In this document: piece by piece, positions 49,684 to 54,809 of the stretch
Position numbering within the stretch: position 1 is the first letter of the stretch
How the letters are laid out: every line of letters begins with the position of its first letter
From: Aphrophora alni
Taxonomy: Eukaryota; Arthropoda; Insecta; Hemiptera; Aphrophoridae
Direction of reading: 5' to 3'
Assembly: GCA_963513935.1 (NCBI GenBank)
Contig: OY740773.1
Span: forward strand, 103,277,291-103,341,290
Length of the DNA: 64,000 bases
The notes under the pieces: model-generated
What the model was told of the DNA's origin: nothing
What the model saw: only the letters and a program-made list of their open reading frames with translations
The model's database searches: none
Made by a program: the position numbers and the translations under genes

Positions 49684-52600
49684 CACACATTTAAGGGTAC
49701 ATTATGGCCAAACCAAAGTAAAGGTTTTAAACAAACTTACCTTACTGTATAAGATCCCATTGATTTTCAAATACAATTTAACATTTCCTACAAGGCCAAT
49801 GAAACCAACTTTTGGGCATTACATATCTGCTTGTATATTACTTTGTATGGTGGGGTGTGCATGTACCATCATCTCGTTTTAAACATCTGCCGGAATGAAG
49901 GCTTCATGAAAGCTCCATTGTATCAAAACATGATGTGTCTATCTACACCACACCCTCTCCTATGCAGTATGATTACTGATTAATTGATTTTGATGACAGT
50001 AGGTAGATTGAAAGATTAGTTATCGTAAAATCACGCAATTACAGTCTGGTGCTGATAGCATTATTCATTTTAAAACTATGAGTTTTCATTTTAGTATGTG
50101 TTTGTAGGTCTGCAAAAAGTGTTATACTTTATTTTAAAAAGTAATTGAATATTTATGGAAATAATGAAACAATTATTTAATTCCCCAAAAGAGTTTTATT
50201 GAGCGACATATGTTTCACCTCTAGGCATTTTCAAGCTACTAAATTGAAAACAAAACAAGTCTAAATAACCAAAATCGCAAGAGAAAGGAAAGAGTAGTGT
50301 AGGAAGGGTTGAGAAATGATAAAGGCCTGTATTTGTGTTAGAAAGGACAATGATCTGACCTGTGGGATGGAGAGGGGGGAGGGAAACAAAAGTTACACAA
50401 TAGGCTTCAATATGGTGATGAGTTAAGATATATTTGTTCATTAAAAAAAACTGAATATTTATCTGTTATAAGATCTTAAGATTAGAAACTTAACTTCAAA
50501 TAATAGTAAGGTTTAATTTAGATAGAATAAAACACAAGTTCTCAGAAAAATTATATTTACTTAATCAAACTGTTACAATGACAAAGCGCCATCTCTAGTG
50601 ATACATGAGCTACAATAACTAAACTATATATCTGAAGGTTTAATTTGCCATCATTAGTGTATATAAAACTAATAACCTACATGATGTTTTGAGAATATAA
50701 ATCAACTCCGTTATCAAGAGGCAAATCTAGAACATGAAAAAAGTGAAAAATACCAGTGAGCTAGAGAGATGTTGGAAACTATTTTTTTCCCCTTTGTTGT
50801 TTAAAAGAAAAAACCCTCCATCATCATCGCTTGATAAAAAAAAAGGAAGACAAGACTATAAACTGAAGACCTTTAGCTCTGTAATGTAGTCTAATAATGT
50901 CAGGATCAGAAAAGAACACGAGTTGGTCAAGAAATACCTGATAGGGAAGATGATAATAGTAAACTAACTCACGACTACAAGAATAAAGATGTACACCTGG
51001 CTAAGATCTCTCGAGATTTGTTAAGCCAGTACTCACTATAATGAGCCCCTGAGGGCTACTGAAAACAAAACTACACACCGTTCAAACATAACCAAAAAAT
51101 TTCATTTAGGTTAGGTTACGTTAGGTTATATGTCATTTAAGTATTACGTGTAAATAAAAAAATGAAAATGTTCATGGACGGCGCCTTTGAAAAAAAAAAC
51201 GATATAAGGACCTAAATTTGCTTTGGTTGTGCCATAAACACATCCCCAGTGTAAGTCTTAATAGATTAAAATCATGCTTTTAATGCACTGCAATTTATCA
51301 AAATATTATGAAAACCTTTAGAGCTATTCTGAGAAAATCGAAGTTTTGTGTATTTATTTTTTTGTATGTTAATATTTTGAATAATATAAACAAATTCCCA
51401 AGATAAGGTTAAAATAAGCTTACATAACTAATTTGATCAGTTTATGTGCTTAGTCTGTAGAAACACTGCACAGATGATGGACATCATTAAAAAAACTACT
51501 TTTTTTCGACTTAGGGTGCTTCAAAAACTGTACATTTATTTTTTCGACCTGTCACAATAACTTTCCCTACAGTGGGGAAGTGAAATAAGTCGGTAATGCA
51601 GTCAAGAAAAAAATCCCGTAAAATGTCTTCCCGGCAATTAATTACCGACAATTCAGTATTTAAAGTCGGTATGCAGATTAAAAAAAAAAAAGTTAAAATA
51701 ACCTTAAAAAGCGAAAGGTAGATTGAAATAATTAATTGCATAATGGAGGCCGAGTTAGGAAATAACAAATATAAATTCCAGAAGAAATGGAAAGTGGCGG
51801 TACAGACTCGTTTATGGAAGTATGTGGGCCAATGCGGATACAAGTATGTGGTAGGAATGTGGACTTTACTCTATCAAGATTTGGCTGGAAAACAAAATAA
51901 ATATACAAGGTCATACCAAGGTGGCAGTCAATTTATTTGCTACTTAGACCTAGGTCATTGGTTAATTGGTGAAAATCTATAAGAAAAAAATCCAAATTTG
52001 AGTTTAAAAAAATACAAAAAATTATTCGTCATACAGGACGGCTGGCAGATGTGAAACACCAAAATTTATTTTTATGAAAAGTATGCAAAAGAAAAAAATC
52101 GTATTTGAAGGAAATAACAATGAAAATAAACAAATGTTTAGATTTTTGTAAATAAAACGATTATTATATTTTTACAAAAAAAAAGAAATATATAATTTTA
52201 AATATTGTCAGGTGTAACTCTGTCTCTGATGGTATTAAAGTGACAATTGGTCGATGATAACTGAAATATGCGACCAAAGTGTCAGACATAACGTTATCAA
52301 GGTATCTGCATCTATTGTCGTTTCATATCTAGTTGTAGACTCTCTTGGGTTGTTATTAATGTGCAACTGAAATTCTTTTTTAATGGCATTGATTCATCTT
52401 TTGTAAAATTCGCATTAAAGTCTCCTGCTAAAATTAGAAGCACACAGATCTTCAATGGCGGTATGACTAACATGAACTTCTGCAGAATTTCGTACTGTGA
52501 GCTATATTTAATGTATTAATAAATGAAATATTTAAGTATAATATTATTGTAAATATGAATTAATAATAATAAAAGTTCAGTTTGAAAATAACGTACAATA

Positions 52601-53525
52601 ACATTAACTAGAATACTTAGATATTTTTACACATATATTCATAAAGAACAAACAAAACTCCACATTTATATCAAAATATTTTCAACTGCACTCCTGGCGC
52701 AGAGAGGAACTACAAGGAAACGTTTGACCATCCATAGCGACGCTACCGCAAGAGTCACTCTTACTGCCGTACCGCCGCATTAGATGTTTCACATCAAAAA
52801 TACAAAATTGTGTTTTATTAAAAGATTTACAACTCCTTTTTAAAAAGTATTTATCTGGTTGACTAAATATTCACAATTCATGACTTTAAGGACACTGAAA
52901 AATGAATTTTCGACATGTCCCCCATCCATTGTCTTCTGTACCTAAGTGGCTATACAAATTAGAAGAGGGACATGAAATTTGGTATAGGTCCTCATACAGA
53001 ACCCTATTGAAATTCATACAAATCTAATCGAAAATGTCAAAATGGTGACCATTTTAAACAGTTTTTTGTTCATATCTAGTGTGTTATTCAGCATGTAATT
53101 AGATTTTTTTTTAAATCAGATTCAAATCTGCATGTAATGGTACCAATAAGACACTTAACAAATCGTTAAAAAATTTCTTTAACAAATACTATTTCAATTC
53201 TTATAGTATTATAACATATATTGCAGGGACTTGCAACAATCGAATTATATTAAATTTTAAGAAAAGAAAAACATTCAAGCTACCAAAAAAACAACAAGAC
53301 CTGAGATAAAGTATTTTCAGCATCACCCTGAGTAGAACAAATGTCTGAATACAACACCATTGTGTTAAATATAACTTGATACTTTACCTTGTTATAAGAT
53401 CTGGGCCGTGGATGTTTCCAAGGCTTGTACGGGAATTTCGGAGAGCCAGGACCGTCCAGGTCAGATCCATTCTGTTGCAAGAAGAGCACTTGACACGCAT
53501 AACACCATGAACGAACTACCACCAT
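19376..53525 (-). CDS. PPP2R3: PP2A regulatory subunit B'' (PPP2R3 family), 3'-incomplete
   Basis: Join on the minus strand: 53525-53388, 45692-45589, 37032-36903, 26024-25921, 22200-22020, 19619-19376 (901 nt, 300 codons plus one base). B'' subunits bind the PP2A scaffold and catalytic subunits and give the phosphatase Ca2+-dependent targeting. The order is a short variable N-terminus (1-46), a Ser/Thr/Pro-rich linker (47-78), the conserved IPRFHYPQGKP entry to the core (79-89), the CPLYWKAPLF block (128-137), DVVDTHPGLTFLKEA, and a first EF-hand loop with Asp at positions 1, 3, 5 and 9 (about 282-293). Human PPP2R3A/B core proteins continue about 150-200 residues further, with a second EF-hand, so the 3' part is missing. 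The start is the first ATG after an in-frame TAG. Every splice site is GT-AG and phases agree. PPP2R3A and PPP2R3B are equally close by eye. Confidence 0.93.
20040..20150 (-). repeat. S1-type tRNA-like SINE head (-)
   Basis: On the minus strand an A-box-like TTAGCATAGTGGTAGGGC is followed by a B-box GGTTCGATCCCC after about 20 bases, then CATGAGGGCTT. This matches the tRNA-derived head of the S1 repeat at 5704. The body is not clearly retained. Confidence 0.55.
20281..21540 (+). repeat. Duplicated segment (two copies about 970 bp apart)
   Basis: Copies at about 20281-20580 and 21250-21540 share, in order, AAGATGTAGGGAGTCTTAT / AAGATGTGGGGAGTCTTAT, TTTTTAGAAAT, ATTCGAACAGCTAAG / ATTCGCACAGCTAAA, CTGTACGGTATTGA / CTGTACAGCATTGA, CCCAAATGTGCAA and CAAACAAATGATTA. 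They lie next to LINE-end remnants and probably come from one LINE family inserted twice or from a local tandem duplication. Stops and indels differ between them. Confidence 0.7.
20735..21190 (+). pseudogene. LINE 3' end remnant (RNase H edge and zinc knuckle)
   Basis: A frame near 20758 reads WYTQEAGNEG, resembling the WxPGHxGxxGNE motif of LINE RNase H domains. From about 20937 the frame reads IFTEEPLCRKC, stop, then TANYLIFECEYLDQER, matching the CxxC...HxxxEC cysteine motif that ends many Jockey/R1-type ORF2 proteins (intact ETxEHLLFECPAL). Stops and shifts make it non-functional. Confidence 0.55.
21585..21860 (+). pseudogene. LINE ORF2 C-terminal remnant
   Basis: The frame at about 21659-21845 reads IFGTAEHIVLKCDALRCRRL and continues AIFGP...ISDLVRPILYQEYRTKLG to a TGA. 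The TAEHIVLKCDAL block corresponds to the conserved cysteine/histidine end of Jockey/R1-like ORF2 proteins (TAEHLLCECPAL). The open stretch of about 60 codons is unusually clean beside its neighbours, but there is no complete gene. Confidence 0.6.
22020..22200 (-). CDS. PPP2R3: PPP2R3 exon 5, residues 159-219
   Basis: Acceptor TGTTTCCAG|CTTGTG and donor CACACA|GTAAGT, 181 bases, phase 2 in and phase 0 out. It encodes MCHDNASRFMRILTR, NYLLPEDLMSLVQ, DVVDTHPGLTFLKEA and FHSRYVHT. The last blocks are nearly identical to vertebrate PPP2R3A and B (DVVDTHPGLTFLKxAPEFHSRYITT), the most conserved part of the family. It joins exon 6 at HT|VISRIYY, equivalent to TT|VIQRIFY. Confidence 0.97.
22486..23442 (+). 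mobile_element. mariner element, 957 bp, internally deleted, both ends present
   Basis: TA borders both sides (22484-22485 and 23443-23444). Ends are imperfect inverted repeats: GGGGGGACCCAAAAATCGGG at the left against GATGGGGACCAAAAAATGGG (inverted right end). The transposase starts at ATG 22677 (MADCQEQRVAVKFCFLLR, then a stop). The HTH/linker region follows (GEATLSKTRVYEWSQHF, DQPRSGRPLTSRTD), then MRRVAAKLVPHLLTDEQREC. About 350 bp with the first two catalytic aspartates is missing. The frame resumes at KPVCEAVFDKKRYDTD and PPPYSPDL and ends with the CFEQWKKQLEKYIAV tail. A 12-C run (23146-23157) adds a frameshift. The TIRs could still be mobilised in trans; the element cannot move itself. 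Confidence 0.9.
22677..23387 (+). pseudogene. mariner transposase pseudogene (N and C parts)
   Basis: This is the coding part of the 22486-23442 element, described from its frames: 22677-22730 (start to first stop), 22740-23000 (HTH and Arg-Pro-Arg-Ser-Gly linker, ending at a stop), 23010-23080 (VAAKLVPHLL) and 23139-23387 (C-terminal third, two frames). The third catalytic residue region YSPDLALCDF is kept, while the first two are lost with the deletion. Intact mariner transposases have about 345 codons. Confidence 0.85.
25321..25533 (-). repeat. S2 SINE-like repeat (-)
   Basis: Reverse copy of S2. Plus-strand landmarks are CTCTTGGCCATCATCG, CATAAAATAAAGACC, CTAGTCTTTGAATACTCTAA, TAGTGTCAAGGTCAAAAGA, GAAAGATGAAAG and TTCTCGGGGTTG. 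The 63-codon minus-strand frame over it is not a gene. Confidence 0.75.
25921..26024 (-). CDS. PPP2R3: PPP2R3 exon 4, residues 125-159
   Basis: Acceptor CTGTTACAG|GCTGCA and donor GAGGAG|GTAAGA, 104 bases, phase 0 in and phase 2 out. It encodes AAGCPLYWKAPLF, ACGGEKLGYVEL and FLDYWR. The GCPLYWKAPLF...GGEKxGxV order is a hallmark of B'' subunits (vertebrate CGCPLYWKAPLF..AAGGEKTGFV). An 85-codon open frame crosses this exon in another frame; it is a shadow. A second AG six bases into the exon (CTGCAG) could serve as an alternative acceptor but would break the frame. Confidence 0.95.
27172..28272 (+). repeat. D dispersed repeat, copy 1 (interrupted)
   Basis: The left part (27180-27420) shares AAAATTAAGATAGGAACATGAAAT, GAAATCTAATTAAAAACGTCAAA-like and GTTCATATCTCATACGTTATT words with copies near 42670, 49140, 52915 and 56940. 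The right part (27995-28260) shares ACAATTTAACATTTCCTA, ACCAACTTTTGGG and GATCTGCTTGTATTACATTGTATGA with the same family. The middle (about 27425-27990) is different sequence, including a GCCGCCATCTTGAAAC stretch, so another element may have inserted there. Confidence 0.6.
28738..28920 (+). repeat. Dispersed repeat, partner of 63548-63740
   Basis: Same-orientation diverged copy of 63548-63740. Shared words are GGCATATAGGGACAGTTATT / GGCATGTAGGGACAGTTATT, ATAAAGCCAAAGTTTT / ATAAAGTCAAAGTCTT, AACATATTAATTT and ATTTAATACCCTACA / ATTTGATACCCCATACA. Noncoding, class unknown. Confidence 0.65.
29440..29640 (-). repeat. R1 dispersed repeat (-)
   Basis: Reverse copy of R1: TTTAGGCCCTTATTCAAATA, CGTGGTCCATTCATTTTCAC, TAGTTTTGGTTC, GGAATTGGCGAGTGAC and GTGCAAAGTTTTTGCAC correspond to the forward copy at 40640-40800. 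No open frame. Confidence 0.6.
30190..31372 (+). pseudogene. Jockey/CR1-like LINE remnant (reverse transcriptase to 3' end)
   Basis: Across several frames the order is ILEDIKTGIATTAVTCDFK, CLDHDILLTKLEYYEVTGIE, LKSYLINRWQKVFV, KIEYGVL-stop-GSVFGPFLFL, INDL, MFVDDVTLF, then from 30846 LLFWGNSVKIDRVLLLRKKA, HTYNT and FYSLSEFF. These are RT motifs: the FDLSKAFDxVDH region, GVPQGSVLGPLLFLIYIND, the YADD box (here FVDD), and the C-terminal LxWGN...LQKKAIR block. The 3' end has AATAAAGAG then ATCAAATCAAATCATT, a short CAAAT-type tail as in some non-LTR elements. Many stops make it dead. The 5' end is truncated, which is usual for LINEs. Confidence 0.82.
32980..33155 (-). repeat. S2 SINE-like repeat (-)
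   Basis: Reverse copy: ATAAAATAAAGACTTCTA, GTATACTCTAATAGTGTCAG, GAGATCTGATAGGAAAGATG, GGGATCTAACCCAAGACTAC and GGTTCCTCGGG. The GGGTTAGATCCC word on the minus strand is the B-box-like motif of the family. Confidence 0.75.
33472..33647 (+). repeat. Palindromic element B, 176 bp, hammerhead-like core
   Basis: Near-perfect inverted arms of about 75 bases run from TAAAGATAATAAAACAC through TTTTTATTAGTCTAGCCGA to TTTCGCC, with only a few mismatches. The loop (33547-33573) reads TGCTAAGGCA, TTGACGAGGCTG, TATTCA. Read as RNA on the plus strand, TTGACGA...GAAA resembles the hammerhead CUGANGA...GAAA core, GCCT-GCTA-AGGC could be stem I, CTG-TATT-CAG stem II, and the arms stem III. The C3 position is T and stem II has one G-G mismatch, so activity is doubtful. 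The right arm is repeated alone at 49280-49325, showing the element is dispersed. Confidence 0.7.
34740..34995 (+). repeat. Dispersed repeat, partner of 3240-3500
   Basis: Same-orientation copy of the 3240-3500 repeat, with TTATGTTGGTTTTAAACTGA, CATAACCTAACCTATT, AAGAATCACCACAAATAGGT and TTACTGTTTGATGTAC. No open frame. Confidence 0.7.
35030..35290 (-). repeat. R1 dispersed repeat (-)
   Basis: Reverse copy of R1: CTTTGACCACCGTCATTA, TTATGGCACAAGTAAAGC, TTTTAGTCCCTTATTTAAAT, GTTTTGGAGATGGGAAAGTG, AGAAAGTTTGTGCAGTG. It lies next to the 34740 repeat, as its forward counterpart lies next to the 3240 repeat. Confidence 0.65.
35905..36480 (+). pseudogene. LINE ORF2 RNase H region remnant
   Basis: From about 35928 one frame reads GNELPDKLV, stop, KGESLLFMGPEPAYGISRST, VDSSITKWSREEQCHQF. 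This matches the GNExADxLAR.G...GPEPAxGIS segment common after the RNase H motif WVPGHxGxxGNE in Jockey/R1-like elements. Later, near 36190, TAFIIGHGHFRKLLLKL matches the LLTGHxxLRxHLxxxGL block. The 76-codon frame at 35925-36155 is a different frame and not a gene. Confidence 0.68.
36903..37032 (-). CDS. PPP2R3: PPP2R3 exon 3, residues 81-124
   Basis: Acceptor TGTTTCAG|GTTCCA and donor ACCAAG|GTAATT, 130 bases, phase 2 in and phase 0 out. It encodes FHYPQGKP at the start (vertebrate FYFPQGRP), then EAVRQVFQTFPNQQVTRDKF and SAITK. This is the helical segment that opens the B'' core fold. The reading is collinear with the family with no gap before or after, so no exon is missing between this one and exon 4. 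Confidence 0.95.
37226..37280. repeat. (TA)n microsatellite with T tract
   Basis: About 21 TA units followed by a run of about 12 T. It lies about 190 bases on the intron side of the exon 3 acceptor. Confidence 0.9.
37970..38510 (-). pseudogene. Tc1/mariner-like transposase remnant (family T, copy 2)
   Basis: On the minus strand the words FDKIEADMNFLNRLVI, NVTAQKVW, and in other frames LLDRVCLTMPMSVIFLLNKF and GMLNKMSTVKGFEHLRQRI follow the same order as the copy at 10887-11530. Nucleotide identity is visible too: TTCAATTTTATCAAATA, GATAATTTCACCTCCAGT / GATAATTGCACTTCAGTGT, and ACATTGGCAT. It is more decayed than copy 1. A 95-codon plus-strand frame here is a shadow. Confidence 0.72.
38969..39967. 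mobile_element. Foldback element F1, about 1 kb with long inverted arms
   Basis: The outer 140 bases are inverted copies: left GTTTATATAAACATATTTCC then TAAAAT and TCTATCTAGCCACCA; right TGGTGGCTAGATAAAAAAAC and ATTTTAGGAAATATGTTCAT. Weaker inverted matches continue inward, for example CAGTAGTTTAAAGGATAACC against AACTCAGTTATTCTTTAAAC. The whole 1-kb unit can therefore fold back on itself. No coding frame is inside. Its class is unknown; no target duplication was identified. Confidence 0.7.
40640..40990 (+). repeat. R1 dispersed repeat (+), long copy
   Basis: The longest forward copy: GCACAAACTTTCCCACTCACC, AACCAAAACTAGTTGTCACC, ATGAACCATGGACACCGTG, GGGTCTAAAGTTATTTCGGT, TGTGTTATAAATGCATCC, then a TTGCCAATTATTTCTGAAC block. 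No gene inside. Confidence 0.65.
42266..42590. repeat. Two S2 copies, tail to tail
   Basis: A forward copy (about 42266-42413: CTGGATCTACTCC, GTCTTGGGTTAGATC, TTTCCTATTAGGTCTC) runs directly into a reverse copy (42414-42590: CATAAAATACAGACTCC, GAATACTCTAATAGC, AACCCAAGACTACATG, GGGTCCCTCGGGATTCC). They form an imperfect inverted repeat of about 150 bases per arm that could fold as RNA. Confidence 0.72.
42670..43180 (+). repeat. D dispersed repeat, copy 2
   Basis: Landmarks: AAAATAGGAATATGAAATTT, GTTTTTTGTTAATATCTCAT, CTTCAAAAGAAAATGTGGTA, GATGAGCGTAGTGAGTGG, ACAATTTAACATTTCCTAGA, GATCTGCTTGTATTACATTG. The GAGCGTAGTGAGTGG word corresponds to GAGCAAAGCGAGTGG at 49620. No coding frame. Confidence 0.68.
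43609..43641. repeat. (ATT)n microsatellite
   Basis: An imperfect ATT/TTA trinucleotide run inside intron 2. Confidence 0.75.
45589..45692 (-). CDS. PPP2R3: PPP2R3 exon 2, residues 47-81
   Basis: Acceptor GTGTCACAG|AATTAT and donor ACCAAG|GTAATA, 104 bases, phase 0 in and phase 2 out. It encodes a polar linker starting NYSRESLSSQKSTGPPP and ending NRSLLIPR, with the last Arg codon split across the junction. Ser/Thr/Pro richness here is typical of the poorly conserved region just ahead of the family's IPxFYFPQG motif. The motif is completed by exon 3, which confirms the splice. Confidence 0.88.
45890..46100 (-). repeat. R1 dispersed repeat (-)
   Basis: Reverse copy: TGAACCTTGACTACCGTCAT, GTTTATGGCATAATCAAC, AAGACCTATTTAAATAC, TAGTTTTGGTTGGTTTTGGG, TTAGTGAAAAAGTTTGTG. 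It starts about 200 bases into intron 1 from the exon 2 acceptor. Confidence 0.62.
46955..47410 (+). pseudogene. Jockey/CR1-like LINE remnant (RT C-terminal part)
   Basis: Frames read GVIMWG-stop-LYKSRNTES, KKEAVKVISSLKKRSSAERL, then NKDFHDYNTRGANC, PHVITVYRKLPLQAGV, FINKHLNRI and CKSLLLGE. The order matches the end of Jockey/CR1-like ORF2: YGIxxWG..., LQKKAIRxI, HxYNTRxxxxL, KSPxYxGxxFYNxLPxxI, LLxxxFY. It is the same general family type as the remnant at 30190-31372, with stops and shifts. Confidence 0.72.
48740..48870 (+). repeat. R1 dispersed repeat (+), partial
   Basis: CATAAAATGTGCAAAAATAC, TGCACAAACTTTCTCACTCG, CCCATTTCCAAAACCAAAT and AACCATGGACACTGTTTTTA match the 5' part of the R1 copy at 40640. 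Confidence 0.6.
49140..49880 (+). repeat. D dispersed repeat, copy 3, with nested insert
   Basis: Landmarks: AAAATTAAGATAGGAAAATG, TGTCAAAATGGTGGCCATTT, CTATCTCATGTTTTATTGAA, CCACCGCTCTACGATGAC, GACACGAGCAAAGCGAGTGG, ACAATTTAACATTTCCTACA, ACCAACTTTTGGGCATTACA. At 49280-49325 a solitary arm of palindromic element B interrupts it, flanked by duplicated ATGGTGGCCATTTT. A (TA)n run (49645-49679) follows the GAGCAAAGCGAG word. Confidence 0.72.
49645..49679. repeat. (TA)n microsatellite
   Basis: About 17 TA units inside D repeat copy 3. The 60-codon frame through it is not a gene. Confidence 0.9.
50789..51053 (-). repeat. S2 SINE-like repeat (-), near full length
   Basis: Reverse copy: CCTTTGTTGTTTAAAAG, CATCATCATCGCTTGAT, AAGACCTTTAGCTCTG, ACGAGTTGGTCAAG, CTGATAGGGAAGATGA, CTCTCGAGATTTG, TACTCACTATAATGAGCCCC. 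One of the two longest copies, so useful for building a consensus. Confidence 0.75.
51160..51300 (+). repeat. R1 dispersed repeat (+), partial
   Basis: GTTCATGGACGGCGCCTTTG, AAGGACCTAAATTTGC, GGTTGTGCCATAAACACATC, CCAGTGTAAGTCTTAATAG. This copy shows the uninterrupted TTGTGCCATAAACA site into which the hAT element at 2278 inserted in another copy. Confidence 0.65.
52048..52795 (-). mobile_element. Unclassified element with GDFN-endonuclease remnant (Helitron-like?)
   Basis: Short inverted ends are visible: GATGTGAAACACC at the left and GATGTTTCACATC at the right. Between them, on the minus strand at about 52200-52500, frames read SQYEILQKF, LLILAGDFNANFTKDESMPL, NNPRESTTRYETTIDA and MSDTLVAYFSYHRP. 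GDFNxNF and the TTIDAVFSRY...YFSYHKPI blocks belong to the apurinic-endonuclease-like domain attached to the helicase proteins of some animal Helitrons. Whether the inverted ends belong to the same unit is uncertain, because Helitrons normally lack them. Several frameshifts; not functional. Confidence 0.5.
52915..53200 (+). repeat. D dispersed repeat, copy 4 (truncated)
   Basis: ATTTTCGACATGTCCCCCAT, GAAGAGGGACATGAAATTTG, AATCTAATCGAAAATGTCAA, ATGGTGACCATTTTAAACAG, TTTGTTCATATCTAGTGTGT. Only the 5' half of the family is present. It ends about 190 bases from PPP2R3 exon 1. Confidence 0.65.
53388..53525 (-). CDS. PPP2R3: PPP2R3 exon 1 (start codon), residues 1-46
   Basis: The frame opens at ATG 53525-53523 with an acceptable context (GTCATGG). 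It reads MVVVRSWCYACQVLFL at the start and PRPRSYNK at the end, with donor GTAAAG after a complete codon (phase 0). In the same frame a TAG lies ten codons upstream. The sequence just upstream is purine-rich and makes a poor splice acceptor, so this is most likely the true initiator exon with 5' UTR before it. The N-terminus differs from the long PR130-type isoforms of vertebrates. It looks like a short-isoform start. Confidence 0.82.
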
Positions 53526-53869
53526 GACCTGCACACCTCCCCTTGCCCTCGCCTAAGCACTAACACCATAGGAATCCGATGTTTTAACTCATAGTTCCAA
53601 CTAGCATTGTCCAATCTAGTATCACAGTGTAGTTCACTCACTAAACACTTGCAGCGCCATTATTCACTTTTAAGTGGATTAACTTGTAAATAAATTTAAT
53701 AGGTTTTAATATTGTTTTGTGCGCACCCCATCTCTCACTGATAGAAAGAATATCCAAATACTAATTTGAGTAAAATAAGACATACAATATTTTTTGGAGT
53801 TTAAAAAAAAATTGAAGTTGTAAAATAGTACCTTTATTTAATTGTTAAAATAATATTAATTTCTCTCCC

Positions 53870-54118
53870 CCCCACCCCTGTTGTTTAAAGGCGAAAAACC
53901 TTTCAGTCATCAACGATTAATGAACGAAAAGAACATAAAATAAAAAACCCATAACCCACGAATACTCTAATAGCGTCAAGATCGCAAGAGAACAAGATTG
54001 ATCAAGAGAGATCTGATAAGAAGAATGAAATAGAGGGATCAAACCCAAGATTACACGAAAAAGGAGTAGATCCAGCTAGGTTCCCTCAGGACTGCCAAGT
54101 TCGTACTTACTACAGTGA
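53870..54118 (-). repeat. S2 SINE-like repeat (-), near full length
   Basis: Reverse copy just upstream of PPP2R3: CTGTTGTTTAAAGGCGAAAA, CCTTTCAGTCATCAACG, CACGAATACTCTAATAGCGT, GAGAGATCTGATAAGAAGAA, GGGATCAAACCCAAGATTAC, AGTAGATCCAGCTAGGTTCC, TACTTACTACAGTGA. Confidence 0.75.
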
Positions 54119-54809
54119 TTAACATATTAGTTCCGTCTTAAATTACAAAGAAAATGAGATGGGGGTTTTGAGGTTATACAGTGAGTTGTTAAATAATCTG
54201 AAAGTTTAAATATTTCTATTTCAAACAATTAGCTAGAAATTTCAACCAAATTTTGAATAAAAACAAACCAAATTTCTAGTCAATATATTTGAAATATAAC
54301 CTAAAAATTGTATTTTTAAAAAAAAGAAAAAAAAAGTACAAATAAGGCCAATTGGATTTAAATCTTCAATTTCTTGGAAAAAAATTGCAATTTTACTTGG
54401 AATATAATAAATATTCCAGGTTAGATAAGGTAGATCAGCTACTAACAAATTTTGAATTATTGGAAAAAAAACTAACTCAAAATTTTTTTTTTTTTAATTT
54501 CTTTTAAATGTAAAATTGGTGTTATAAACCGATATTCGCATCTTTTACTGATCTCTAAGAGCGATTTTTTATAACTATTTTGAAAATGAAACAGATACAT
54601 AAAAGAAACTGAGTGTTTAATTTTAATTTTAAATCCATCGCCCGCGACGGGACTGGAGCTGGAGACAGGTAGACTATGTTATGTGTGTCTGGATAAATAT
54701 AGGACAAAGATGAACTCGTCTTGTCGCTGGAAATGTTATTTTTACTTGTTTTTATTGTCGGAGGAACTTTATGATTGTACTAGAGACTTCCAGACAGGTG
54801 TTTCGTAAT

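Larger units (their letters stand above)
45693..53387 (-). other. PPP2R3 intron 1 (7.7 kb)
   Basis: It runs from GTAAAG (53387) to TTGTGTCACAG (ending 45693), phase 0. Contents, right to left: D repeat, an element with a GDFN-endonuclease remnant, R1, S2, a D copy with a (TA)n tract, R1, a LINE remnant, and R1. In 47415-48735 and 49885-50785 I see no gene. At about 50180-50260 the minus strand carries a TTGAAAATGCCTAGAGGTGA motif followed by AAACATATG, which resembles the tail of an unclassified repeat. Two adjacent segments at 46145 and 46738 begin with similar words (AGGTAAAATCCAGGACA and AGGTAAAATCAAGGACTG), so they look like copies of one further repeat. Confidence 0.85.

Noticed and set aside
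51511..51982. Overlapping open frames on both strands (110, 60 and 79 codons)
   Set aside because: Both strands are open over the same bases, with no recognisable domain or splice context.
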